The position numbers and the translations under genes are program-made. Below, piece after piece: positions 32,368 through 40,338 of a stretch of 64,000 nt of DNA. Below the pieces are notes generated by a model. That model ran no database searches, was not told where the DNA came from, and saw nothing but the letters and a program-made list of their open reading frames with translations. The number at the start of each line of letters is the position of its first letter. Positions within the stretch are counted from its first letter, which is position 1. The stretch is from Rheinheimera riviphila (lineage in GTDB: Bacteria > Pseudomonadota > Gammaproteobacteria > Enterobacterales > Alteromonadaceae), in NCBI RefSeq assembly GCF_004005945.1, contig NZ_SACS01000014.1, positions 62,001 to 126,000 of the forward strand, in the 5' to 3' direction.

Positions 32368-34455
32368 ATGAAACCAACTTTTCACTCCCGGCGTTTATGC
32401 CAGCTGGCTGCCGTCTTATTCTGTAGCCAGTTACCGCTTGCACTGCAGGCAAATACTGCGGGCACAGCGCTAAGTGGCAATACAGCTGCGAACTACTTTA
32501 ACGCCGAAGACATTTTTGCACTGGAATATGCCAGTGAACCGCAAGTGTCACCTGATGGTAAATCGGTGGTTTATGTGCGTAATAGCAACGACATTATGAC
32601 CGACGGTACTCATAGCACTTTATGGCTAGTTGACGTTAAATCCGGTCAGCAGACGCCGTTATTTGTCGACCAATATAATTACAGTCAGCCAAGCTGGTCG
32701 CCAGATGGCAGCAAAATTGCCTTTATTTCTGACCGTTCAGGTTCAAGACAAATTCATTTGCATTGGCTCTCGGAAAATCGCACGGCGCTATTAAGTGCCT
32801 TGCCAAAAAGCCCGGCCAATCTCACCTGGTCACCGGATGGTGAACAGCTTGCCTTTAGTATGAGCGTTCCGGCAGCCGGTGCCAAACTTGCACAGCTGAC
32901 CAAAATGCCGAAAAAACCAAACGGCGCCAAATGGGCGGAGCCGGTCGTAGTGATCGACCGCGCGCAATATCAAGCCGACGGTCAGGGCTTTTTGAAACCC
33001 GAATTCCGGCAAATTTTTGTGTTACCAGCGATGGGTGGTAAAGAGCGTCAGCTCACCCAAGGCGAGCGCCATCATGGTGCTGACTTAACGTTCACCCCGG
33101 ATGGCAAAGGTTTGGTATTTTCCGCCAATCTGGATCCAGAATGGGAATATCAACCACGGGATAAAAACCTGTATCAGCTGAATTTGCAAACTGGCGCTTT
33201 GAATGCGTTGACGACACTTGCCGGGCAAGAAGAATCGGCGCAGTTTTCCCCTGATGGCAGTAAGTTGGCGTTTATCTGGGGCAATAATGCCAAGGTGCCT
33301 TTTACCAATGGCAAGCTCAAAGTACTGGATCTGAAAAGCGGCGCTATTGCCGATGTGGCGAAAGAGCTGGATTTAGATCTAGTTTCGCCACAGTGGCTAA
33401 ATAATTCCGAGCTGGTGGTGCAGTATGACGAACGTGGCCTGCGCAAACTGGCGCAAATGAACTTAAAAGGCCAGCATAAAGAGCTGACGGCCAGCCTTTC
33501 CGGCACTGCTTTACCGCAACCTTATTTAAGTGGCGATTATCATTTAAGCAACGGCGTCATCAGTTATACCCACGGCACCAGCCAACGTCCGGCCGATATT
33601 GCAGTGATTAGCCAGGGCAAAAGCCGGGTATTAACGGCACTGAATGAAGATTTATTAGCGCATAAAAAACTGGCGCAAGTTCAGGAAATTAACTATCAGT
33701 CATCGTTTGATAAGGAACCAATGCAAGGCTGGTATTTAACCCCACCGGATTTTGATCCGGCGAAAAAATATCCGCTTATTCTGGAAATTCACGGTGGCCC
33801 GCATCTGGCGTACGGTCCGCATTTCAGTGCTGAAATGCAGCGTTATGCCGCCGCTGGTTATGTGGTGTTTTATGATAACCACCGCGGTAGCACCAGCTAT
33901 GGTGAACGATTTGCCATGCTGCTGAACGGCAAATACAGCTCAGAAGAAGATTATGCCGACCACGATTCTGGCGTCAATGCCATGATTAAACTGGGGTTTG
34001 TCGATGAAAATAACCTGTTTATCGCCGGTGGTTCCGCCGGAGGTATTGCCACGTCTTATGCGGTTGGCTTGACCGACCGCTATAAAGCCGCAGCGGTGAT
34101 TAAGCCAATTATCAACTGGCTCAGTAAAGTGCTGACCGGCGATAGTTACCTGTATCAAACTTATCACCAGTTCCCTGGGGTGCCTTGGGAAAACGTTGAG
34201 CATTATTGGAAACGCTCGCCATTGTCGCTGGCTGGCAACGTCAAAACACCGACTCTGCTGATGACAGGTGAAGAAGACCGCCGCACGCCGATTAGCGAAT
34301 CAGAACAGTTTTATCAAGCATTAAAACTGCGCAAAGTCGATACTGTATTAGTGCGGGTGCCGGGTGCGCCGCATGGCATTTCCAATAAACCCAGTCGGAT
34401 GATTGCCAAAGTGGAAACGATGTTGGCCTGGTTTGAGATGTACCGGACGAAATAA
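32368..34455 (+). CDS. S9 family peptidase (prolyl oligopeptidase type)
   Basis: This 695-residue exported serine peptidase has a signal peptide (residues ~1-27). An N-terminal beta-propeller carries WD40-like repeats (SWSPDGSKIAFISDRSG, AQFSPDGSKLAFIWG), and a C-terminal alpha/beta hydrolase follows. The nucleophile is Ser556 in IAGGSAGGIATSY; the acid is in TGEEDRRTP and the His in GAPHGIS. Members are dipeptidyl or acylaminoacyl peptidases in the periplasm. The start is the ATG at 32368 after GAAGGG; a TTG directly precedes it. A strong terminator follows. Confidence 0.9.
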   Translation: MKPTFHSRRLCQLAAVLFCSQLPLALQANTAGTALSGNTAANYFNAEDIFALEYASEPQVSPDGKSVVYVRNSNDIMTDGTHSTLWLVDVKSGQQTPLFVDQYNYSQPSWSPDGSKIAFISDRSGSRQIHLHWLSENRTALLSALPKSPANLTWSPDGEQLAFSMSVPAAGAKLAQLTKMPKKPNGAKWAEPVVVIDRAQYQADGQGFLKPEFRQIFVLPAMGGKERQLTQGERHHGADLTFTPDGKGLVFSANLDPEWEYQPRDKNLYQLNLQTGALNALTTLAGQEESAQFSPDGSKLAFIWGNNAKVPFTNGKLKVLDLKSGAIADVAKELDLDLVSPQWLNNSELVVQYDERGLRKLAQMNLKGQHKELTASLSGTALPQPYLSGDYHLSNGVISYTHGTSQRPADIAVISQGKSRVLTALNEDLLAHKKLAQVQEINYQSSFDKEPMQGWYLTPPDFDPAKKYPLILEIHGGPHLAYGPHFSAEMQRYAAAGYVVFYDNHRGSTSYGERFAMLLNGKYSSEEDYADHDSGVNAMIKLGFVDENNLFIAGGSAGGIATSYAVGLTDRYKAAAVIKPIINWLSKVLTGDSYLYQTYHQFPGVPWENVEHYWKRSPLSLAGNVKTPTLLMTGEEDRRTPISESEQFYQALKLRKVDTVLVRVPGAPHGISNKPSRMIAKVETMLAWFEMYRTK

Positions 34456-34502
34456 ATCGAGTCACTTAGCAGACGCTAACAACCAGCGTGACAACAACAA
34501 AA

Positions 34503-34540
34503 AACCAAAGGCCGGCGCCACAACGCCGGCCATTTTGGTT
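34503..34540 (+). terminator. Rho-independent terminator after S9 peptidase
   Basis: The stem GGCCGGCG / CGCCGGCC with a 6-base loop is extended by AACCAAA / TTTTGGTT. A T-rich stretch follows. It ends the S9 peptidase transcript. Confidence 0.8.
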
Positions 34541-34651
34541 ATTTATTTGACTGTGTGGCGAAACCAGTAATGCTTAGACCAAGAGGGTTAAAATTAAACT
34601 GGGATAGTTGCGTTGACTGAGTCGGAAGTGCCACGACAGCGAACGAAAAAG

Positions 34652-36193
34652 ATGCGGATCGGCTTTTTGGAAAAACCGAAACGTCAGCCGCTGTCTGTAC
34701 TGTTGTTGTTGATGTTTTGTTTGTATCTGGGCCTTGCGCTCATCACCATGTTTATCTTCGAAACCATCACCGTCTGGCCATCAACCGGCGTTGCGCTGGC
34801 GGCGTTTTTGCTCTGTGGTAAGCGCATTTGGCCTGCTATCTTTGCCGCGTCGCTGGCGGTGCTCCTGATTTATTTTTTCAGCCTCGGTCAGCCTTTTTCG
34901 ATGACGCAAAGCTTATTGATCATGCTGGCAACCGCCAGCGGTAACACCCTGTCGGCGATGCTGGCGTTGTATTTTTGTGGTCGGGTCAGCTCGTTACAAC
35001 AATCCTTTGGCGATTTGCTGTGGGTGCTGAAACGGTTTTTACCGGCGACCGCGATTTGTGGCGCAGTAGCCTCAGTGTTTGGGATCGGCGTGTATTGGCT
35101 GTTAGGTCTGTCGTGGGTGGAGCACTATGTCACCGGTATCGCCAACTGGAGTGTCAGCAATATGGTCGGGGCCTTAATTGGCACACCCTTATTGATCAGT
35201 TGTTTTTTACAACCGGGCTGGCGGCGAATGCTGGATAAAGTGCGCTGGAAGTATCAGGCGGTATTTTGTCTGCTGTTGCTGGCGTTTTTTTTATTTGGCC
35301 CTGGCCAGATTTGGTTGCCACCGGGTTTCCAGCAACCCGCCTTATTGCTGATGCCGCTGCTGTTTGTGGCGCTCACCGCCAATCAGAGTTTTATCTTTAT
35401 TTTTCAAGGTCTGACATTTTTGCTGGTGTGGGTCGGTACCACCATGGGTTATGGACCTTTTATCACCGGGCATGCCGCCGAAACCGCCACTGCCATGCAG
35501 CTGTTTTGTGGTTTTCTGGCAGCAGTGGTACTGATTATTCAGGCGTTATTGTGTGAGCAGCGTAAGCTTCGTAAATTATGGACTTCAGATTTACTCAGCA
35601 GCAATCGCAAATTAGAGCAGCGCGTGCAGGAGCGCACGCGGCAGTTGTCGGAAGCCAACCGGCAATTGGCACAACTGAGTGTTACCGACGGTTTAACCCA
35701 GCTCGCTAACCGGCGGCGTTTTGATGAATATCTGCAGGCCGAATGGCAAAGAGCCAGTCGCTTACAGCAGCCGCTGGGACTGATGATGCTGGATGTGGAC
35801 TGGTTTAAAAATTACAACGACTGTTATGGCCATTTGCAGGGCGACGAAGCCTTGCGCCAGGTCGGCCAGTTATTGCGGCTTGGTGCCAGACGCACCACCG
35901 ATTTAGCGGCGCGTTATGGCGGTGAAGAATTTGCGTTGGTGGTGCCGCTGGCCGATGCCAATTATCTGAAACAACAAGCTGACCTGTTACGACTGGCTTT
36001 TGCCTCACTCAATATCGCTCATCAAACCTCACCACTTGGCCGGTTGACGGTCAGTATTGGTATTGCCGTGCTGGTGCCGCAAGCGCATGAAACCAGCATG
36101 GTGTTGATTGAAAAAGCCGATCAGGCTTTATATCTGGCAAAAAACAATGGTCGTAATCAAGTGGTTATAGCGCAAAGTACCCCACTGCAATAA
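34652..36193 (+). CDS. MASE1-GGDEF diguanylate cyclase
   Basis: An N-terminal MASE1-type membrane sensor spans about residues 10-300 with eight or so hydrophobic segments (SVLLLLMFCLYLGLALI, WPSTGVALAAFLLCG). A short coiled segment follows (SNRKLEQRVQERTRQL), then a GGDEF domain. The active site is intact (ARYGGEEFALVVPL), and an RTTD inhibitory site sits exactly five residues before it. The protein should make c-di-GMP with product inhibition. The frame opens at a TTG at 34613 behind a weak GGGA; the ATG at 34652 lacks a clear site, so the start is uncertain. An HD-GYP phosphodiesterase for the same messenger lies at 56993. Confidence 0.9.
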   Translation: MRIGFLEKPKRQPLSVLLLLMFCLYLGLALITMFIFETITVWPSTGVALAAFLLCGKRIWPAIFAASLAVLLIYFFSLGQPFSMTQSLLIMLATASGNTLSAMLALYFCGRVSSLQQSFGDLLWVLKRFLPATAICGAVASVFGIGVYWLLGLSWVEHYVTGIANWSVSNMVGALIGTPLLISCFLQPGWRRMLDKVRWKYQAVFCLLLLAFFLFGPGQIWLPPGFQQPALLLMPLLFVALTANQSFIFIFQGLTFLLVWVGTTMGYGPFITGHAAETATAMQLFCGFLAAVVLIIQALLCEQRKLRKLWTSDLLSSNRKLEQRVQERTRQLSEANRQLAQLSVTDGLTQLANRRRFDEYLQAEWQRASRLQQPLGLMMLDVDWFKNYNDCYGHLQGDEALRQVGQLLRLGARRTTDLAARYGGEEFALVVPLADANYLKQQADLLRLAFASLNIAHQTSPLGRLTVSIGIAVLVPQAHETSMVLIEKADQALYLAKNNGRNQVVIAQSTPLQ

Positions 36194-36196
36194 ACT

Positions 36197-36235
36197 GAAG
36201 GCGGCCAACAACCCCGAATCTTCCAGGATGACGGC
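36197..36235 (-). repeat. ERIC half copy
   Basis: About 39 bp match one end of the ERIC elements (GCGGCCAACAACCCCGAATC and the following bases), then the match stops. It is placed between the GGDEF stop and the RluA-type gene, and it supplies the first in-frame ATG of that reading frame. Confidence 0.7.
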
Positions 36236-36314
36236 TAGCCAGCATGGCTGCCATCATGCCGCCTATGCTATGCTGCGCGCCATTCAAGCCTGTTGTAAAA
36301 GTCCGGTTATCGTC

Positions 36315-37262
36315 ATGGCCATTGCCAATCGTCCTTCTGAAATTACCTTGCCAGCCAACAATCAGGGCTGGGCCAATTTGTATGAATTTTTATGCTGGCA
36401 GTTTCCGCGGATTGACTCAGCAATCTGGTTAGAGCGATTGCAGGACGGCAAGGTGTTTTGGTTTGACGGCGACAAAGTCACACCGGACACGCCGTTTAGC
36501 CCGAGTCGAAGGTTGTGTTATTTTCGGGAAGTCAGCGCCGAGCCGCACATTCCGTTTAGTGAAGAATTGGTGTATCAGGACGAACATCTGCTGATTGCCT
36601 GCAAGCCGCATTTTCTACCGGTGATCCCGGGTGGTGAATATATCAACGAATGTTTGTTGGAGCGGTTACGACAAAAGTACCATGCGCCTGATTTAGTGGC
36701 GGTGCACCGGCTGGATCGGGAAACCGCCGGGCTGGTGCTGTTTAGCAAACAAGTGCCAAGCCGCGCTGATTATTATCAACTATTCGCCAGCGGTCAGATT
36801 GAAAAAAGTTATCTGGCAGTGGCGCATATTGCCGAGCATATTCCGGCCGAACCTGGACAGCAATGGCAAGTGCAGAACCGGCTGGAAAAATCTCAGCCGC
36901 GGTTTTTAATGCAGCAGGTGGAAGGTGAAGTGAATGCCCGATCGAGCATCGAATTGTTGCAACGGCAGGGTGATTTGGGCTTGTTTAAGCTGACGCCACA
37001 CACCGGCAAAACCCATCAGCTACGCGTGCACATGCTGGGGCTTGGCATGCCGTTGTTACATGACAAATATTACCCGCAGTTGCAGCCAAAAACAGCGCTC
37101 GATTTTAGCCAGCCGTTGCAATTATTGGCGGCTGAGCTGAGCTTTATTGACCCATTGAGCGGTGAAAAACGTGCGTTTCGCAGTAATCGGCAATTAGCCG
37201 GTTGGCCGGAAAATTTAAAAGAGGGCGACATGTACCGCTCCGGCGGACTAGCCTTCGGCTGA
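36315..37262 (+). CDS. RluA-family pseudouridine synthase
   Basis: This protein of about 315 residues isomerises uridine to pseudouridine in rRNA or tRNA. The catalytic Asp is in HRLDRETAGLVLFSK; other motifs are YQDEHLLIACKPHFLPVIPGGEY and FKLTPHTGKTHQLRVHMLGLGMPLLHD. The RNA target cannot be set from sequence. The frame is open from 36228, but those residues derive partly from an ERIC fragment. ATG 36315 begins next to the conserved PSEITLP segment, so I choose it; ATG 36270 is possible. The last codons form part of a palindromic repeat. Confidence 0.88.
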   Translation: MAIANRPSEITLPANNQGWANLYEFLCWQFPRIDSAIWLERLQDGKVFWFDGDKVTPDTPFSPSRRLCYFREVSAEPHIPFSEELVYQDEHLLIACKPHFLPVIPGGEYINECLLERLRQKYHAPDLVAVHRLDRETAGLVLFSKQVPSRADYYQLFASGQIEKSYLAVAHIAEHIPAEPGQQWQVQNRLEKSQPRFLMQQVEGEVNARSSIELLQRQGDLGLFKLTPHTGKTHQLRVHMLGLGMPLLHDKYYPQLQPKTALDFSQPLQLLAAELSFIDPLSGEKRAFRSNRQLAGWPENLKEGDMYRSGGLAFG

Positions 37263-37274
37263 GTCACGCCCTAC
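37242..37274. repeat. Dispersed palindrome overlapping the RluA-type stop
   Basis: GGCGGACTAGCC...GGCTGAGTCACGCC pairs imperfectly and is followed by CTAC. It is the same family as the hairpin at 27854-27881. The TGA stop of the pseudouridine synthase gene (37260-37262) is inside it. A GTAGGGCGTCACT stretch at 37310-37322 repeats its complement. Confidence 0.65.
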
Positions 37275-37351
37275 TGTTTGTGATGACTGATATGAGATTG
37301 ATCTGCCAGCGTAGGGCGTCACTCACCGCGTTAGCGGTAGTGCGCCGGTAC

Positions 37352-37981
37352 TTAGCGTTGCCGCTGTTGTTGTTCCACTTGCGAATACGCATGTTCCGCC
37401 TGATACAGCTGCACCTGTAAGCGACCAACTTCGGTATTGAGCTGATCAAGCTCGGCGCCTAAATGGTCATTGCGATATAACAATTGCGCCCGGACGTCCG
37501 GGTTTTGTTCCCGCACCAGCCGTTGGTTGTTGTTATATATCAATTCGCGGTTTTGCTGGATCTGCCGAAAACGTTGTTCCAGTTCGAACTGCAGATTATC
37601 CACCGCCGCTTTTACCTGATACCAACGATGACCGCGCTCATACCCTTGCCGGAACTGCTGCTCTAACCTGCCACTGCAAGCGGTGTTGTAGGAAGCTCCG
37701 GAGCGACCGTGCGCTTCGCCGTGGGCAAAGTCACAATAGAACACCAGACCTTGCTCGTACCCCTGCTGATAACGTGGATAGTCAGCTTGAATACCGTGGC
37801 TGGCGCATTCCTTTTGATATTTGCGATATTGTTTGCTGTCCGCACCGGCTTTACCGTCGTTGACGCCAATACTGTACCAGTCGCCAATCTCGCATTCCTG
37901 CTGGCTGATACTGCTGCAACTACAGAGTACCAATGCCAGTGCGACCAACCGCAGTAGTTGAAAAATCCTGGTGAAGTGCAT
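37352..37981 (-). CDS. DUF2799 lipoprotein
   Basis: This 209-residue lipoprotein has lipobox CSC (LALVLCSCSS). The DUF2799 core (GDWYSIGVNDGKAGADSKQYRKYQKECASHG... YQQGYEQGLVFYCDFAHGEAHG) precedes a long glutamine-rich coiled coil (about residues 120-205). The family is known from gammaproteobacteria and has no assigned role; a periplasmic structural or binding role is possible. ATG at 37981. It faces the RluA-type gene. Confidence 0.8.
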   Translation of the reverse strand: MHFTRIFQLLRLVALALVLCSCSSISQQECEIGDWYSIGVNDGKAGADSKQYRKYQKECASHGIQADYPRYQQGYEQGLVFYCDFAHGEAHGRSGASYNTACSGRLEQQFRQGYERGHRWYQVKAAVDNLQFELEQRFRQIQQNRELIYNNNQRLVREQNPDVRAQLLYRNDHLGAELDQLNTEVGRLQVQLYQAEHAYSQVEQQQRQR

Positions 37982-38100
37982 TAAAAAAATCCTGTGACAG
38001 CCTTGGGTTGTTGCTGCGTATGCTAATACCTGGCCAGGTTGCTGCCAAGTGAATTGTCGGCGCTGATTCTATTGACTATAGTCGGTGCAGGGACTTCGCC

Positions 38101-38152
38101 GCAATTCGCAATAACTCGCAACTACTCGCAACCACTCGCAACTACTCGCAAC
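38101..38152 (+). repeat. 10-bp tandem repeat before the TorT-like gene
   Basis: Four exact-length units of ACNACTCGCA-type sequence run from 38111 to 38150, preceded by GCAATTCGCA. They end 16 bp before the TorT-like ATG, immediately upstream of its AAGGAAGG ribosome site, so copy number could change expression. Confidence 0.8.
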
Positions 38153-38167
38153 GAAAAGGAAGGTGTT

Positions 38168-39205
38168 ATGGGCAAATTGATTGCAGTGCTGTTGGTATGG
38201 TGGCCGTTCATGGCGTCCAGCGACAACTGGTTTCCGGTGACAGTGCAGGCCGATGGGGTGACGCAGCCATATCAGCCACTGGCGAAAGCCAACAAAATCT
38301 GGCGGATTTGCGCTTTATTGCCGCACGGTAAAGATCATTATTGGTGGGGCGTGGCCTGGGGGCTGTCCGAGGAAGCCAGCCGTTTGGGGGTGATGCTCGG
38401 CATTTATGAAGCCGGCGGTTATGATCAACCCGACAAACAACGCGCGCAATTACAGCAGTGCCGGCAGAAAAAAGCTGATGCCTATATTATCGCCGCCATT
38501 GCTGCCGATGGTCTTAGTCCCGAGCTGCAACAGCTGGTACAAGCCGGTATTCCGGTGATTGATTTAATCAATGGTATTGATGGCGATAACGTTACCAGCC
38601 ATTCGGTGGTGTCGTTTACCGATATGTCAGCCACCGCGCTGCGTTATATTTTGCAGCAATCAACAAAACCCATCCGGCTCGGCTGGTTCCCTGGCCCCAA
38701 AGGTGCGGCCTGGGTGCGTGATGCCGACCTTGGCGTGCAAAGCCTGATCCAAAACGGCAATATTACTTTATTAAATGCCGGTTACGGCCCTCCTGACGCC
38801 TTTCATCAAGCCGGATTAACGCGGCAGTTTTATCAGGATCACCACGCCGTGGATTTTGTGCTGGCCAATGCTGTTGCCGCCAAAGCGGTGGCGCAATTTC
38901 AGCTTCGGAATCCGGTCAGCCAAAGCCCGATCGTGGCTTATTACGCCAATCCGGCAGTGATTGAAATGTTGCAAATGCAGCAGCTTGCGGCAGCTGTGAC
39001 CGATTCACCGGTACTGCAGGCGCGGATTGCGGTGGATTTAGCGGTGCGCAGTTTACAACGCGAAAAGGTGCCCAAACGGGTATCACCACAAATTGAAGTC
39101 CTGACCCCAGCGAACCTGGCCGATTTTGATTTAAGTCGGTTATTGCCGCCGGATGAGCAATGGATTATCCGCCGTGAGTTGCTGGATATTCCGGCACAGG
39201 ATTAA
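38168..39205 (+). CDS. torT: TorT-like periplasmic binding protein
   Basis: This 345-residue protein matches TorT, the periplasmic TMAO-binding partner of the TorS kinase: ICALLPHGKDHYWWGVAWGLSEEASRLGVMLGIYEAGGY, QQCRQKKADAYIIAAI and GWFPGPKGAAWVRDADLG. It has a signal peptide and a two-lobed type-1 periplasmic fold. In known systems TorT binds TMAO and signals via TorS/TorR to torCAD. None of these is in the window, so its output is unclear. The ATG at 38168 is behind AAGGAAGG; the longer frame to 38039 includes the tandem repeat and is rejected. Confidence 0.8.
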   Translation: MGKLIAVLLVWWPFMASSDNWFPVTVQADGVTQPYQPLAKANKIWRICALLPHGKDHYWWGVAWGLSEEASRLGVMLGIYEAGGYDQPDKQRAQLQQCRQKKADAYIIAAIAADGLSPELQQLVQAGIPVIDLINGIDGDNVTSHSVVSFTDMSATALRYILQQSTKPIRLGWFPGPKGAAWVRDADLGVQSLIQNGNITLLNAGYGPPDAFHQAGLTRQFYQDHHAVDFVLANAVAAKAVAQFQLRNPVSQSPIVAYYANPAVIEMLQMQQLAAAVTDSPVLQARIAVDLAVRSLQREKVPKRVSPQIEVLTPANLADFDLSRLLPPDEQWIIRRELLDIPAQD

Positions 39206-39350
39206 AACCATGCTGCAACCTGGCAGATGAGCCGTCGCCAGCAGGCAAGTTTTTAGCCAATCGCTGAGCTAGCCCGGCGCCACTATTTCCTCTATGCTGA
39301 ATTAATGAGACGGTGGATGTGGTTTTTGCACAGTGCTGCGATTTAACACA

Positions 39351-40280
39351 ATGAATCGATTAACAAGAACGGATGTAGTGCGTTGGCTGCTGTTGATCCT
39401 GATTGCGGCTTTAAGCTGCAAAACGCTGGCGGCAGATCAGGTGCAGTATATTCATACGCTCGGTCAGCAATCGGTGCAGGAAGCCAGCCATGCTTATTAT
39501 CAGGATTTGCTGGCGTTAGTCCTGAAAAACACCGAAGCCGAGTTTGGCAAAGCCGAAATTCGTGAATTAAAACCGCCTGCGCAAGGCGATATGCACTACC
39601 TGTTGATGAAAGGTAATTTCATCGATTTACATCGTTTTGGCACCGATTTAAAAGTAGAGCAAGATTTGCTACCCATTCGGGTGCCGTTGCTGGCCGGCGG
39701 CCTTGGCTGGCGCGGCTTGATGATCCGTAAAGCCGATGCCGTGGCCTTTAGTCAGCTCGATAGTTTGTCACAACTGAAAAACCTCACTGCCTGTCAGGGC
39801 CACATCTGGCCGGATTCGACCATTTTGGAATATGCCGGGTTAAAAGTGCTGCGTGTTGACGGTTATGACCAAATGCTGCAAATGCTCAGTAAAAAACGTT
39901 GTGACTATTTCCCGCGCAGCATTTTTGAAGGCCCTGCCGAAGTGAAGCAGTTCAGCAAATATTATCCGGATCTGTATTTTGATACCGGCATTTTATTAAA
40001 GTACCCCTATGCCATGTATTTCTTTGTCAAAAAAGACAATCTGGCATTGGCTGCCAGGCTGGAACGGGGATTATCGGAACTGGCATTGTCAGGGAAACTG
40101 CAGCAGTTTATGCAACAACATCCGGTGACCCGCCATGTGTTCCCGTTGAGCCAATTTAATGACTCCTTGGTGTTTAATCTGGTGAATCCGATTTTGCCGG
40201 AAAAAACACCGGTCAACCAACCGGCGTACTGGCTGCAATTGCCTTCGGCGGCGCGGGTGATTAGCGTGAAGCCCAAATAG
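39351..40280 (+). CDS. Periplasmic substrate-binding-like protein
   Basis: This 309-residue exported protein has a signal peptide (LLLILIAALSCKTLAA) and the shape of a type-2 periplasmic binding protein: IRVPLLAGGLGWRGLMIRK, LTACQGHIWPDSTILEYAGLKVLRVDGYDQMLQMLSKKRCDYFPRS, and FFVKKDNLALAARLERGLSEL. No permease or ATPase adjoins it. Such orphans are common in Shewanella-like genomes near signalling proteins. The function is not known. The ATG at 39351 is preferred over a GTG at 39333; neither has a good ribosome site. Confidence 0.75.
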   Translation: MNRLTRTDVVRWLLLILIAALSCKTLAADQVQYIHTLGQQSVQEASHAYYQDLLALVLKNTEAEFGKAEIRELKPPAQGDMHYLLMKGNFIDLHRFGTDLKVEQDLLPIRVPLLAGGLGWRGLMIRKADAVAFSQLDSLSQLKNLTACQGHIWPDSTILEYAGLKVLRVDGYDQMLQMLSKKRCDYFPRSIFEGPAEVKQFSKYYPDLYFDTGILLKYPYAMYFFVKKDNLALAARLERGLSELALSGKLQQFMQQHPVTRHVFPLSQFNDSLVFNLVNPILPEKTPVNQPAYWLQLPSAARVISVKPK

Positions 40281-40338
40281 GTGAAAGTCTTTGTTATAAT
40301 GCGGCACTTTTTCTAAGTTCGATGCCCCGAGACTGCCG

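Noticed and set aside
38039-38167. Longer TorT-like protein including the 10-bp repeat as coding sequence
   Set aside because: The repeat-derived peptide is unlike TorT, and the ATG at 38168 has a strong ribosome site followed by a signal peptide.
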